Assembly: GCF_002157835.1 (NCBI RefSeq)
Contig: NZ_CP020809.1
Coordinates: forward strand, 5,704,001 to 5,768,000
Source of the DNA: Mycobacterium dioxanotrophicus
GTDB lineage: Bacteria; Actinomycetota; Actinomycetes; Mycobacteriales; Mycobacteriaceae
Reading direction: 5' to 3'
DNA length: 64,000 nucleotides
Shown here: positions 57,564-64,000 of the stretch, piece by piece
Layout: each line of letters begins with the position of its first letter
Numbering within the stretch: the stretch's first letter is position 1
Translations under genes and position numbers: made by a program
Notes under the pieces: model-generated
The model's database searches: none
Told to the model about the DNA's origin: nothing
Seen by the model: the letters and a program-made list of their open reading frames with translations, nothing else

Positions 57564-58903
57564 GCGGGCCCGTCCGGGTGATCGCAGCGGCCGCGGTTCT
57601 TGCGCTCGCCGCGGCACCGGCTGCCGCTGCGCTGGGACCGCGACCGCTTCCGGTGGTGGAGCCGCCGCCGGTCGACAGTGCGTTGCTGCCGCAGGCGTCC
57701 GCGCCGGTGCCTCCGGGACCGACGCGCCTGCGCGGGCAATGCTTCGCACCGACAACGCGTGCGGCCGACGGCGCCCACAATCCGATGGAACTCGACGCCG
57801 TGTGGCGGCTCACCAAGGGCCGGGGCCAGACCGTCGCGGTGATCGACACCGGGGTGGCGCGACATCGCCTGCTGCCCCACCTCGTCGGCGGCGGCGACTA
57901 CGTGGCGCGTGGCGACGGGACGAGTGATTGCGACGGGCACGGGACCATCGTCGCCGGGCTGATCGGAGGAGCTCCCGATGGTCTCGGCTTCAGCGGAATT
58001 GCGCCGGAGGCAACGATTCTCAGTATTCGTCAGTCGAGCACCAAGTTCGCCGTCGAGGGGCAGGCGCCCGGTGTCGGTGACGTCGACAGCCTGGCCCGGG
58101 CCGTGCGGACCGCCGCCGACCTGGGTGCCACCGTCATCAACATCTCGTCGGTGGCCTGCGTGGCCGCCGCCGACCGTCTCGACGACCGGCCCCTGGGCGC
58201 CGCGCTCACCTACGCCGTCGACGTGAAGAACGTCGTCGTGGTGACGGCGGCAGGCAACGTCGGCGGCGCCGGCCAGTGCCCCGAACAGAACCCGCCACCG
58301 GGGCCGACCGGCGGACCGGACTGGGACACGGTGCGCTCGGTCGCGAGCCCGGCCTGGTACGACGATCTGGTCCTGTCGGTCGGGTCGGTCGGCCGCGACG
58401 GCGCCGCGTCGGATTTCACCTTGGCCGGGCCTTGGGTCGACGTCGCGGCGCCGGGTGAGGAAGTGGTCTCGCTGCATCCCGACGCAGCTGGACTGATCGA
58501 CCTTCTCGCAGCAGGGAAGCCGATCTCGGGCACCAGTTACGCGGCGCCCGTCGTCGCAGGAATCGCAGCACTGGTCCGGTCGCGGTTTCCGCAACTCAGT
58601 GCGCGCGACGTCATGCGCCGCATCGAGGCGACAGCGCACCGCCCGCCGGCGGGGTGGGACCCATTCGTAGGCAGTGGTGTGGTCGATGCTTTGGCGGCGG
58701 TCAGCGGTGGCGCACCCGCAGCCGCGGCACCGGTCACCCCACCTTTGCTGCCACCGCCGTCGGCAGCGGTCGGCGATGCACGGCCACGCCGGGTCGCCTT
58801 CGGCGGCGCTGCCGCGTGCATCGTCGTGACCCTGGCAATCATCCTGTCCGCCAGGAGATCACGGGATCGCACGGGCGACATTCAGCCCGTCACGGACGAC
58901 TGA
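57560..58903 (+). CDS. mycP4: ESX-4 mycosin, subtilisin-like protease
   Basis: 447 residues from ATG 57560. A signal-like N-terminus (about 1-25) leads into a subtilase domain with the full triad: Asp96 (AVIDTGV), His127 (DCDGHGT) and Ser326 (GTSYAAP), with oxyanion Asn233 (AAGN). A C-terminal Pro-rich linker and a membrane anchor (about 413-433; FGGAAACIVVTLAIILSA) tether it. It is needed for stability and activity of the ESX secretion complex. Its end overlaps the eccB4 end by 45 nt on the opposite strand. Confidence 0.96.
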   Translation: MSGPVRVIAAAAVLALAAAPAAAALGPRPLPVVEPPPVDSALLPQASAPVPPGPTRLRGQCFAPTTRAADGAHNPMELDAVWRLTKGRGQTVAVIDTGVARHRLLPHLVGGGDYVARGDGTSDCDGHGTIVAGLIGGAPDGLGFSGIAPEATILSIRQSSTKFAVEGQAPGVGDVDSLARAVRTAADLGATVINISSVACVAAADRLDDRPLGAALTYAVDVKNVVVVTAAGNVGGAGQCPEQNPPPGPTGGPDWDTVRSVASPAWYDDLVLSVGSVGRDGAASDFTLAGPWVDVAAPGEEVVSLHPDAAGLIDLLAAGKPISGTSYAAPVVAGIAALVRSRFPQLSARDVMRRIEATAHRPPAGWDPFVGSGVVDALAAVSGGAPAAAAPVTPPLLPPPSAAVGDARPRRVAFGGAAACIVVTLAIILSARRSRDRTGDIQPVTDD

Positions 58904-60271
58904 CGCGGCGTCGCGGCTCAGTTCCGGGCCACGAGGCAGGACCGCCAACATCGACCACGGGGCAGCCACCGCGGGCCCGGGCAGACCGAGATGCTCGGCG
59001 GCCCGCTCGTCGTGTACACCGAACAGCACCCCACGATCGTTGAGGTAAAAGAGCGATCCGGCGGTCCCACCGGTTCCGACGACTGCCGTGGACCGCACCA
59101 ACGCACCGCGGCCGGCAGGGATGACGACCCGGTCGATGTTCGGCCCCTCGGCGTCGGACTGGGCGAGCGTCACTCCCCCGCTTCCGGGCACGGGCAGCGA
59201 ACTGCTCACGGCCACCGTCGTATTCGTTTCCGAACTCTGGTGCCTCGGATCCCAACCGGCGCACACGGTGTCACCCGTGCCCGCCGCGACCCGATCGGGA
59301 AACCGGCGCACCGGTAACGTCTCGACGAACGGCACGGTCGCGATCACGTCGGCTGCGATCACCGGAGGTTGCCCGCCCGGCTGGGCGACGGTGAACCGGA
59401 TCAGGTCGGCAACCACGGTGTCGACGCGCTGCACGCCGTCGGACAGCACGACGTAGAACTCGTGGCCGGCCGCCCGTTCCACCCGCACCACGGTGCCGAC
59501 GCCGAGACCACCCAGCGCGGGCGTCCCGGGCGCGCCGGCGTCCGCGATCTGAGGTGCCTGGATCGCCGGCGCCTCCGGCACGCTGTCGAGAAGTGAACGC
59601 GAGACCATCAGCGGTGCAACGCCTTCCAGATGCAACGCGCGCACCACCGAGATATCCCGCAGATCGACTGCTGCGCGCCAACCGTCGAAGACCAGGTACG
59701 TGGCGGCGGGGCCCTCACCCCGCGGAGCCACCAGTAACGCCTGCCCGCCCGGCAGCCGACCGGTATCCGAGGTCATGCGGCCCACGATCAGCACTGTTTG
59801 TGGCGGATCGGCCACGTCACACAGCGTCCAACCGGACTCGTCGATGTTCAATGGCGGATCGATCTGCATAGGTGCACCCGGGATACCCACCAGCGGACCG
59901 CGGTTGGCCGCGGCGAGTGCGTGGGCATTGACCGGCCGTGGGTTGGCGGGTGTTGCGGCCAACAACCGGGCCGACGCCAGGTTGAGCACCGGGTGCATGG
60001 TGTCGGCGATCCGCACGTACAGCGCCCCGGTGTCGCGGGCCATGACTATCGGCGTCGCATCGAGATCGCCACCGGGACGCAGCATTGCCGTCGCCGCGCA
60101 CACCGCGAAGGCCACGACCGCGAGCACGGCGCCGATGGTCAGCGAAATCGCTTGTGTGCGTAGCGGATCATCGATCATCCGGGCGTCGCCGCGCACCAGG
60201 GCGTGTTGCGTGCGCCGGATCAGGAAGCGGTGCCCGCCCAGTTGCAGCCGGGTCGCCGGTCGTCGTGCCAT
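58859..60271 (-). CDS. eccB4: ESX-4 core component EccB4
   Basis: 470 residues from ATG 60271, the same length as the M. tuberculosis protein. The short cytoplasmic N-terminus ([20 protein letters not shown]) precedes one membrane helix (about 41-63) and a large extracytoplasmic domain with the EccB repeats ([23 protein letters not shown] in parts, [16 protein letters not shown]). It forms part of the periplasmic crown of the channel. It is convergent with mycP4, as in the Rv3447c-Rv3450c order. A longer in-frame start at 60430 lacks support. Confidence 0.96.
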   Translation of the reverse strand: MARRPATRLQLGGHRFLIRRTQHALVRGDARMIDDPLRTQAISLTIGAVLAVVAFAVCAATAMLRPGGDLDATPIVMARDTGALYVRIADTMHPVLNLASARLLAATPANPRPVNAHALAAANRGPLVGIPGAPMQIDPPLNIDESGWTLCDVADPPQTVLIVGRMTSDTGRLPGGQALLVAPRGEGPAATYLVFDGWRAAVDLRDISVVRALHLEGVAPLMVSRSLLDSVPEAPAIQAPQIADAGAPGTPALGGLGVGTVVRVERAAGHEFYVVLSDGVQRVDTVVADLIRFTVAQPGGQPPVIAADVIATVPFVETLPVRRFPDRVAAGTGDTVCAGWDPRHQSSETNTTVAVSSSLPVPGSGGVTLAQSDAEGPNIDRVVIPAGRGALVRSTAVVGTGGTAGSLFYLNDRGVLFGVHDERAAEHLGLPGPAVAAPWSMLAVLPRGPELSRDAASVVRDGLNVARAIP

Positions 60272-60379
60272 GTGTCCCCCGGCGATCACTCTAACCCGGT
60301 CCCGACGGCCTACCACGCAGGAAAAGTGGTACCCGAAATCGGCGCCAAAATGGAGCCCAGCCATGTCCCACCGGCGGGC

Positions 60380-60385
60380 TAGCGT
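60380..60385 (+). promoter_or_regulatory. Candidate -10 of a leaderless qcrB-like promoter
   Basis: TAGCGT fits TANNNT and ends 7 nt before ATG 60393, the spacing of a leaderless transcript, which also supports that start over ATG 60363. Confidence 0.45.
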
Positions 60386-60392
60386 GGCTGCT

Positions 60393-62021
60393 ATGTCCGC
60401 CAGTTGGTCGCGACCGGACGCCGGCTCCACTGCCGACGCGATCGATTCGCGGTATCACCCGTCCGCTTCGGTGCGCCGTCAGCTGAACAAGGTGTTCCCG
60501 ATGCACTGGTCATTTCTGCTCGGCGAGATCGCGATGTACAGCTTCGTCGTGCTGCTGATCACCGGTGTGTGGCTGACCCTGTTCTTCGATCCGTCGATGG
60601 CAGAGGTGACCTACAACGGTGTGTACCAACCACTTCGGGGCGTGCAGATGTCGCGCGCGTATGAGTCGGCGCTGGAGATCAGCTTCGAGATCCGCGGCGG
60701 CCTGTTCGTCCGTCAGGTCCACCATTGGGCAGCGCTGATGTTCGCGGCATCGATCATGGTCCATCTCGCCCGCGTCTTCTTCACGGGTGCGTTCCGGCGT
60801 CCGCGTGAGGCCAGCTGGGTCACCGGCGCAATCCTGTTGATCCTGGCCATGTTCGAGGGTTACTTCGGTTACTCGCTGCCCGACGACCTGCTGTCCGGCA
60901 TCGGTCTGCGCGCCGCGCTGTCCTCGATCACCCTGGGCCTGCCTGTCGTCGGCACCTGGCTGCACTGGGCGCTGTTCGGCGGCGACTTCCCCGGCACCGT
61001 GCTGATCCCGCGCCTCTACGCCCTGCACATCCTGCTCATCCCCGCCGTCATATTGGCACTCGTGGCGACGCACCTCACCCTGCTCTGGTTTGGCAAGCAC
61101 ACGCAGTTCCCCGGCCCTGGACGTACGGAGAAGAACGTTGTCGGCGTGCGCGTCATGCCGGTGTTCGCGGTCAAGTCCGGTGCGTTCTTCGCGATGATCA
61201 CCGGCGTGCTCGGCCTGATGGGCGGTCTGCTGACCATCAACCCGATCTGGAACCTCGGCCCCTACAAGCCATCTCAAGTCTCGGCCGGTTCACAGCCGGA
61301 CTTCTACATGATGTGGACCGAGGGCCTGGCCCGTATCTGGCCGGCCTGGGAGTTCTACCCGTTCGGTCACACCATCCCCGCGGCGGTGGGTGTCGCACTC
61401 ATCATGGGCATCGTCTTCATCTTGCTGATCGCCTACCCGTTCATCGAGAAGAAGGTCTCCGGGGACGACGCGCATCACAACCTGCTGCAGCGTCCGCGAG
61501 ATGTACCGGTGCGCACCGCCATCGGCTCCATGGCCATCGCGTTCTACATGGTGCTCACCCTGGCCGCGATGAACGACATCATCGCACTCAAATTCCACAT
61601 CTCCCTGAACGCCACCACCTGGATCGGCCGCATCGGCATGGTCGTCCTGCCCGGCATCGTCTACTACATCGCCTACCGCTGGGCCGTCTCCCTACAACGC
61701 AGCGACCGCGCCGTCCTCGAACACGGCATCGAGACCGGCATCATCAAACGCCTACCCCACGGCGCCTACGTCGAACTGCACCAACCACTGGGCCCCGTCG
61801 ACGACCACGGCCACCCCATCCCGCTCGAATACCAGGGCGCCGCCCTACCCAAGCGGATGAACAAACTCGGCTCCGGCGGCGCACCCGGCACCGGCAGCTT
61901 CCTCTACGCCGACCCGGCCGTCGAGCAAGACGCCCTCACCGAAGCCACCCACGCCTCCGAACGCAAAGCGCTCACCGCCTTGCGGGAGCACCAGAGTCGC
62001 AACGGACATCGCGACGACTGA
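60393..62021 (+). CDS. Cytochrome bc1 complex cytochrome b subunit (orphan, qcrB-like)
   Basis: 542 residues from ATG 60393; 60363 is an alternative. About nine membrane helices. The first heme-ligand pair is His110 and His124 ([20 protein letters not shown]), and a second pair lies further on ([14 protein letters not shown]). The Qo motif is in QPDFYMMW, and the long actinobacterial C-terminus is intact ([20 protein letters not shown], then [20 protein letters not shown]). The sequence is thus a complete qcrB-type protein, but there is no qcrC or qcrA next to it; mycobacteria carry the main qcrCAB elsewhere. It may be an alternative subunit of the bc1-aa3 supercomplex. Confidence 0.9.
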   Translation: MSASWSRPDAGSTADAIDSRYHPSASVRRQLNKVFPMHWSFLLGEIAMYSFVVLLITGVWLTLFFDPSMAEVTYNGVYQPLRGVQMSRAYESALEISFEIRGGLFVRQVHHWAALMFAASIMVHLARVFFTGAFRRPREASWVTGAILLILAMFEGYFGYSLPDDLLSGIGLRAALSSITLGLPVVGTWLHWALFGGDFPGTVLIPRLYALHILLIPAVILALVATHLTLLWFGKHTQFPGPGRTEKNVVGVRVMPVFAVKSGAFFAMITGVLGLMGGLLTINPIWNLGPYKPSQVSAGSQPDFYMMWTEGLARIWPAWEFYPFGHTIPAAVGVALIMGIVFILLIAYPFIEKKVSGDDAHHNLLQRPRDVPVRTAIGSMAIAFYMVLTLAAMNDIIALKFHISLNATTWIGRIGMVVLPGIVYYIAYRWAVSLQRSDRAVLEHGIETGIIKRLPHGAYVELHQPLGPVDDHGHPIPLEYQGAALPKRMNKLGSGGAPGTGSFLYADPAVEQDALTEATHASERKALTALREHQSRNGHRDD

Positions 62022-62114
62022 GCCCGCGGTGTAACCCCGCCCCCTAACTCCTTTCGGAACCGCCTGCAGCACTTGGCAATCGCCACGCTGCCCGGCCGAC
62101 GAAAGGGATTCGTG

Positions 62115-62417
62115 GTGAGGACTTGGCTCAGTGCCGCTGCGATGGCGGCTGTCCTGCTCGCCGCAGCGGCACATACGGCGTCAGCAGATCCGTCGGCGTT
62201 CAACAACGGTTACGGCAATGCCCAGGACACCGTCAATGCACTGCGCGCGCAGGGCTACGACGTGCAACTCAACGGGGCCGCGGTGTACCCGTTGAGCTCC
62301 TGCCGGGTCACCGGGATCGAGGGGCTGCGCAATTCCAATTCACAGCCCAACGGCAATCGGATCGATCCGACCGAGTCCGACACCGTATACGTGGACATCT
62401 CCTGCCGCGGCGGCTGA
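62115..62417 (+). CDS. Small secreted hypothetical protein (100 aa)
   Basis: GTG 62115 has AAAGGG 7 nt upstream (GTG 62112 is an alternative). A signal peptide (VRTWLSAAAMAAVLLAAAAH, then TASA) precedes a mature protein of about 75 residues with a GYGNAQDTVNALRAQGYDVQ helix-strand unit and two Cys (SSCRVTG, DISCRGG). It looks like an abundant type of small disulfide-bearing mycobacterial secreted protein (with PASTA-like fold); function unknown. It follows the qcrB-like gene by 93 nt. Confidence 0.7.
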   Translation: MRTWLSAAAMAAVLLAAAAHTASADPSAFNNGYGNAQDTVNALRAQGYDVQLNGAAVYPLSSCRVTGIEGLRNSNSQPNGNRIDPTESDTVYVDISCRGG

Positions 62418-62439
62418 GGGCACGTGCGAACCAGCGCCC

Positions 62440-62994
62440 CTACTCTTCCTCGCGCTGCCGCTGCCGGTAGGCCGCGACGTGCTGGCGGTTGCCGCAGTTG
62501 CCGGTGTCGCAGAAGATGCGCGAACGGTTGCGTGACAGGTCGGTCAGCACCGCCGTGCAGTCCGGGGCCGCGCAGATCTTCAATCGCCTGAGCTCACCGC
62601 CGCGGATCAGGTCGGCGAGCGCCATCGCGATCTCGGCGCCCATGCGCTGCCACAGCGGGTCGTCGGCGGCGCCCAGATGTAGGTGCCAATCGGGATTCTC
62701 CACGTGGCGGGTCAGCCATGGCGACGCTTTGGTCTCGCCCAGCAGTGCGTTGACCCTGTCCACCGTCGCTTCCTCATCGTCGGCAACGTCCCAGATATCC
62801 CCGATCCGGGTCCGCAGTTCGTGCACCGCGCGCAGTTCGACGTCGTCGCGGTCACGCCGCCCTGTCCAGCCGAAGTCGTTCAGATATTGATCCAGAGCGG
62901 CGAGGTCGCCCAGCTGCTCGCCGTCCACCCGATCGCTGTTGACCAGCACCGCGGCAGCCCGGAGTGTGAGTTCCGTGTCATAAGTGAAAAGCAT
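62440..62994 (-). CDS. CGNR zinc-finger / ABATE-domain regulator
   Basis: 184 residues from ATG 62994 (MLFTYDTELTLRAAAVLVNS). The N-terminal ABATE ligand-binding domain is followed by the CGNR zinc finger: CAAPDCTAVLTDLSRNRSR, then FCDTGNCGNRQHVAAYRQR near 145-180, with the Cys ligands and the CGNR motif. Such proteins are predicted stress-response transcription regulators. It is divergent from the EamA transporter with 79 nt between, so the transporter is its likely target. Confidence 0.9.
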   Translation of the reverse strand: MLFTYDTELTLRAAAVLVNSDRVDGEQLGDLAALDQYLNDFGWTGRRDRDDVELRAVHELRTRIGDIWDVADDEEATVDRVNALLGETKASPWLTRHVENPDWHLHLGAADDPLWQRMGAEIAMALADLIRGGELRRLKICAAPDCTAVLTDLSRNRSRIFCDTGNCGNRQHVAAYRQRQREEE

Positions 62995-63024
62995 TTGACT
63001 CGTGACTCCTTTCCGCCGTACCGT
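62995..63024 (+). promoter_or_regulatory. SigA-type promoter of the EamA gene
   Basis: TTGACT (-35, 62995-63000), 18-nt spacer, TACCGT (-10, 63019-63024). The -35 abuts the CGNR-gene start and TGACT is repeated at 63003-63007 and, inverted, near 63035, so operators may overlap here. Confidence 0.5.
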
Positions 63025-63073
63025 CACTACCAAAAGTCAGTTTACTCATGACACGCGCCCAGGAGGTGTACCC

Positions 63074-64000
63074 ATGGCCACGGCAGCACTCGACCGCCCG
63101 AGCACCGACAACCATTTTCGGCTCGGTCTGCTGTTCGCACTCGCATCAGCACTGGCCTTCGGGTCCTCCGGTCCGTTCGCGAAAGCGCTGATCGAAGCCG
63201 GCTGGAGCCCGACCGGCGCCGTCACGGCGCGGCTCGCGGGCGGAGCACTGGCGATGGCCATCTTCGCCAGCTTCGTGCGGCCCGGCTGGGTCCGCGAGTC
63301 CATCCGGCATGCCAAGACTGTCGTGGCCTACGGCCTGGTGCCGATCGCCGGTGCGCAACTCTGCTACTACAACGCCGTTGCGCACCTCTCGGTCGGCGTG
63401 GCACTCCTGCTCGAGTACACCGCTCCGATCCTCGTGGTCGGGTGGGTGTGGGCGACCACTCGTCGGCGCCCCAGCTCGATGACGTTCGCCGGCGTGGGTC
63501 TGGCGGTCGCCGGGATCATGCTCGTGCTCAACGTCTTCAGCGGTGCTCACATCAACATGATCGGGGTCAGCTGGGGGCTGGCTGCCGCGGTGTGTGCGGC
63601 GTGCTACTTCATGATGTCCAACCACGTCAGCACCGAGGGCGAGGGTCTGAACCCCATCAGCCTGGCCGCGGGCGGCCTGATCGTCGGCACTGCGGCCGTC
63701 GCGCTGCTCGGTGTCACCGGGGTGATGCCGCTGACATTCACGGCGAACTCCGTCGTCATCGCGGGCTTCACCACGTCCTGGCTGGTGCCCGTGATCACAC
63801 TGGGCCTGATTCCGACCGCTCTCGCGTACACCCTCGGCATCTTCGGTGTCGCCCGCCTCAAGCCGCGGTTCGCATCGCTGGTGGGTCTGTCCGAGGTGAT
63901 GTTCGCGGTGCTGTCGGCCTGGATCCTGCTGGGTGAGGCCATGACGGTCAGCCAGGCCATCGGTGGCACCGTCGTTCTGCTCGGTCTGGCCCTGGCGCGC
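63074..64000 (+). CDS. EamA/DMT-family transporter (partial at window end)
   Basis: 309 residues are in the window, with no stop before 64000, so the C-terminal end is missing by a few residues. ATG 63074 follows AGGAGG with 6-nt spacing. Ten membrane helices in two EamA repeats are visible (LLFALASALAFGSSGPFAKA, LVPIAGAQLCYYNAVAHL, then WGLAAAVCAACYFMMSNHV, TLGLIPTALAYTLGIFGV). It resembles RhtA-type exporters of amino acids or drugs/metabolites. It is divergent from the CGNR regulator. Confidence 0.9.
   Translation, partial: MATAALDRPSTDNHFRLGLLFALASALAFGSSGPFAKALIEAGWSPTGAVTARLAGGALAMAIFASFVRPGWVRESIRHAKTVVAYGLVPIAGAQLCYYNAVAHLSVGVALLLEYTAPILVVGWVWATTRRRPSSMTFAGVGLAVAGIMLVLNVFSGAHINMIGVSWGLAAAVCAACYFMMSNHVSTEGEGLNPISLAAGGLIVGTAAVALLGVTGVMPLTFTANSVVIAGFTTSWLVPVITLGLIPTALAYTLGIFGVARLKPRFASLVGLSEVMFAVLSAWILLGEAMTVSQAIGGTVVLLGLALAR

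Overview
The window is high-GC chromosomal DNA of an actinobacterium, almost certainly a rapidly growing Mycobacterium/Mycolicibacterium. The evidence is the gene order glmS / Rv3439c-Rv3440c-like genes / glmM / rpsI-rplM, then a complete ESX-4 type VII secretion locus (esxT, esxU, Rv3446c-like, eccC4, eccD4, mycP4, eccB4). That is the M. tuberculosis Rv3436c-Rv3450c backbone, here opened up by large accessory blocks. A 13E12-type HNH gene, mycofactocin-type SDRs, an F420-type LLM oxidoreductase, GTG/TTG starts and candidate leaderless promoters all fit.

Layout. 1-3.9 kb: heterotetrameric sarcosine oxidase operon (soxB end, soxD, soxA, soxG) closed by a hairpin. 4.1-8.3 kb: a small unknown gene, then glmS followed on the minus strand by an unknown 380-aa protein and an alpha/beta hydrolase. 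8.4-12.6 kb: dienelactone-hydrolase-like protein, F420-type LLM oxidoreductase, mycofactocin-type SDR and a LacI-type regulator. 12.7-29.7 kb: a catabolic cluster with APC permease, UPF0303 protein, the operon hisD-like/VOC/aspA/thuA, the operon GMC oxidoreductase/OYE-type flavoenzyme/MFS, a PucR-type regulator, a TPP enzyme, a second mycofactocin-type SDR and an aldo-keto reductase. 29.9-34.6 kb: an SDR lacking its Tyr/Lys pair, a LysR regulator, a CLC channel, a transposase remnant and a 13E12 HNH gene.

34.6-39.7 kb returns to the backbone: two ESX-associated proteins, glmM, a secreted protein, rpsI and rplM. 39.9-50.6 kb is a second accessory block: three small exported or anchored proteins, a microcompartment-free ethanolamine operon (permease-eutB-eutC), an aldehyde dehydrogenase with a GAF-wHTH regulator, a DEAD-box helicase and a membrane protein. 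50.6-60.3 kb is ESX-4. 60.4-64 kb holds an orphan cytochrome bc1 b subunit (qcrB-like), a small secreted protein, a CGNR zinc-finger regulator and a partial EamA transporter.

The most interesting signal is a recurrent site, in gene orientation TTGCAC-N3-GTG, at four promoters of the 12.7-29.7 kb cluster (permease, hisD-like operon, GMC operon, aldo-keto reductase). It suggests these transcription units form one regulon, plausibly of the embedded PucR regulator, for an unidentified substrate. A second regulatory signal is a helically phased array of four TTGC elements between the aldehyde dehydrogenase and its GAF-type regulator.
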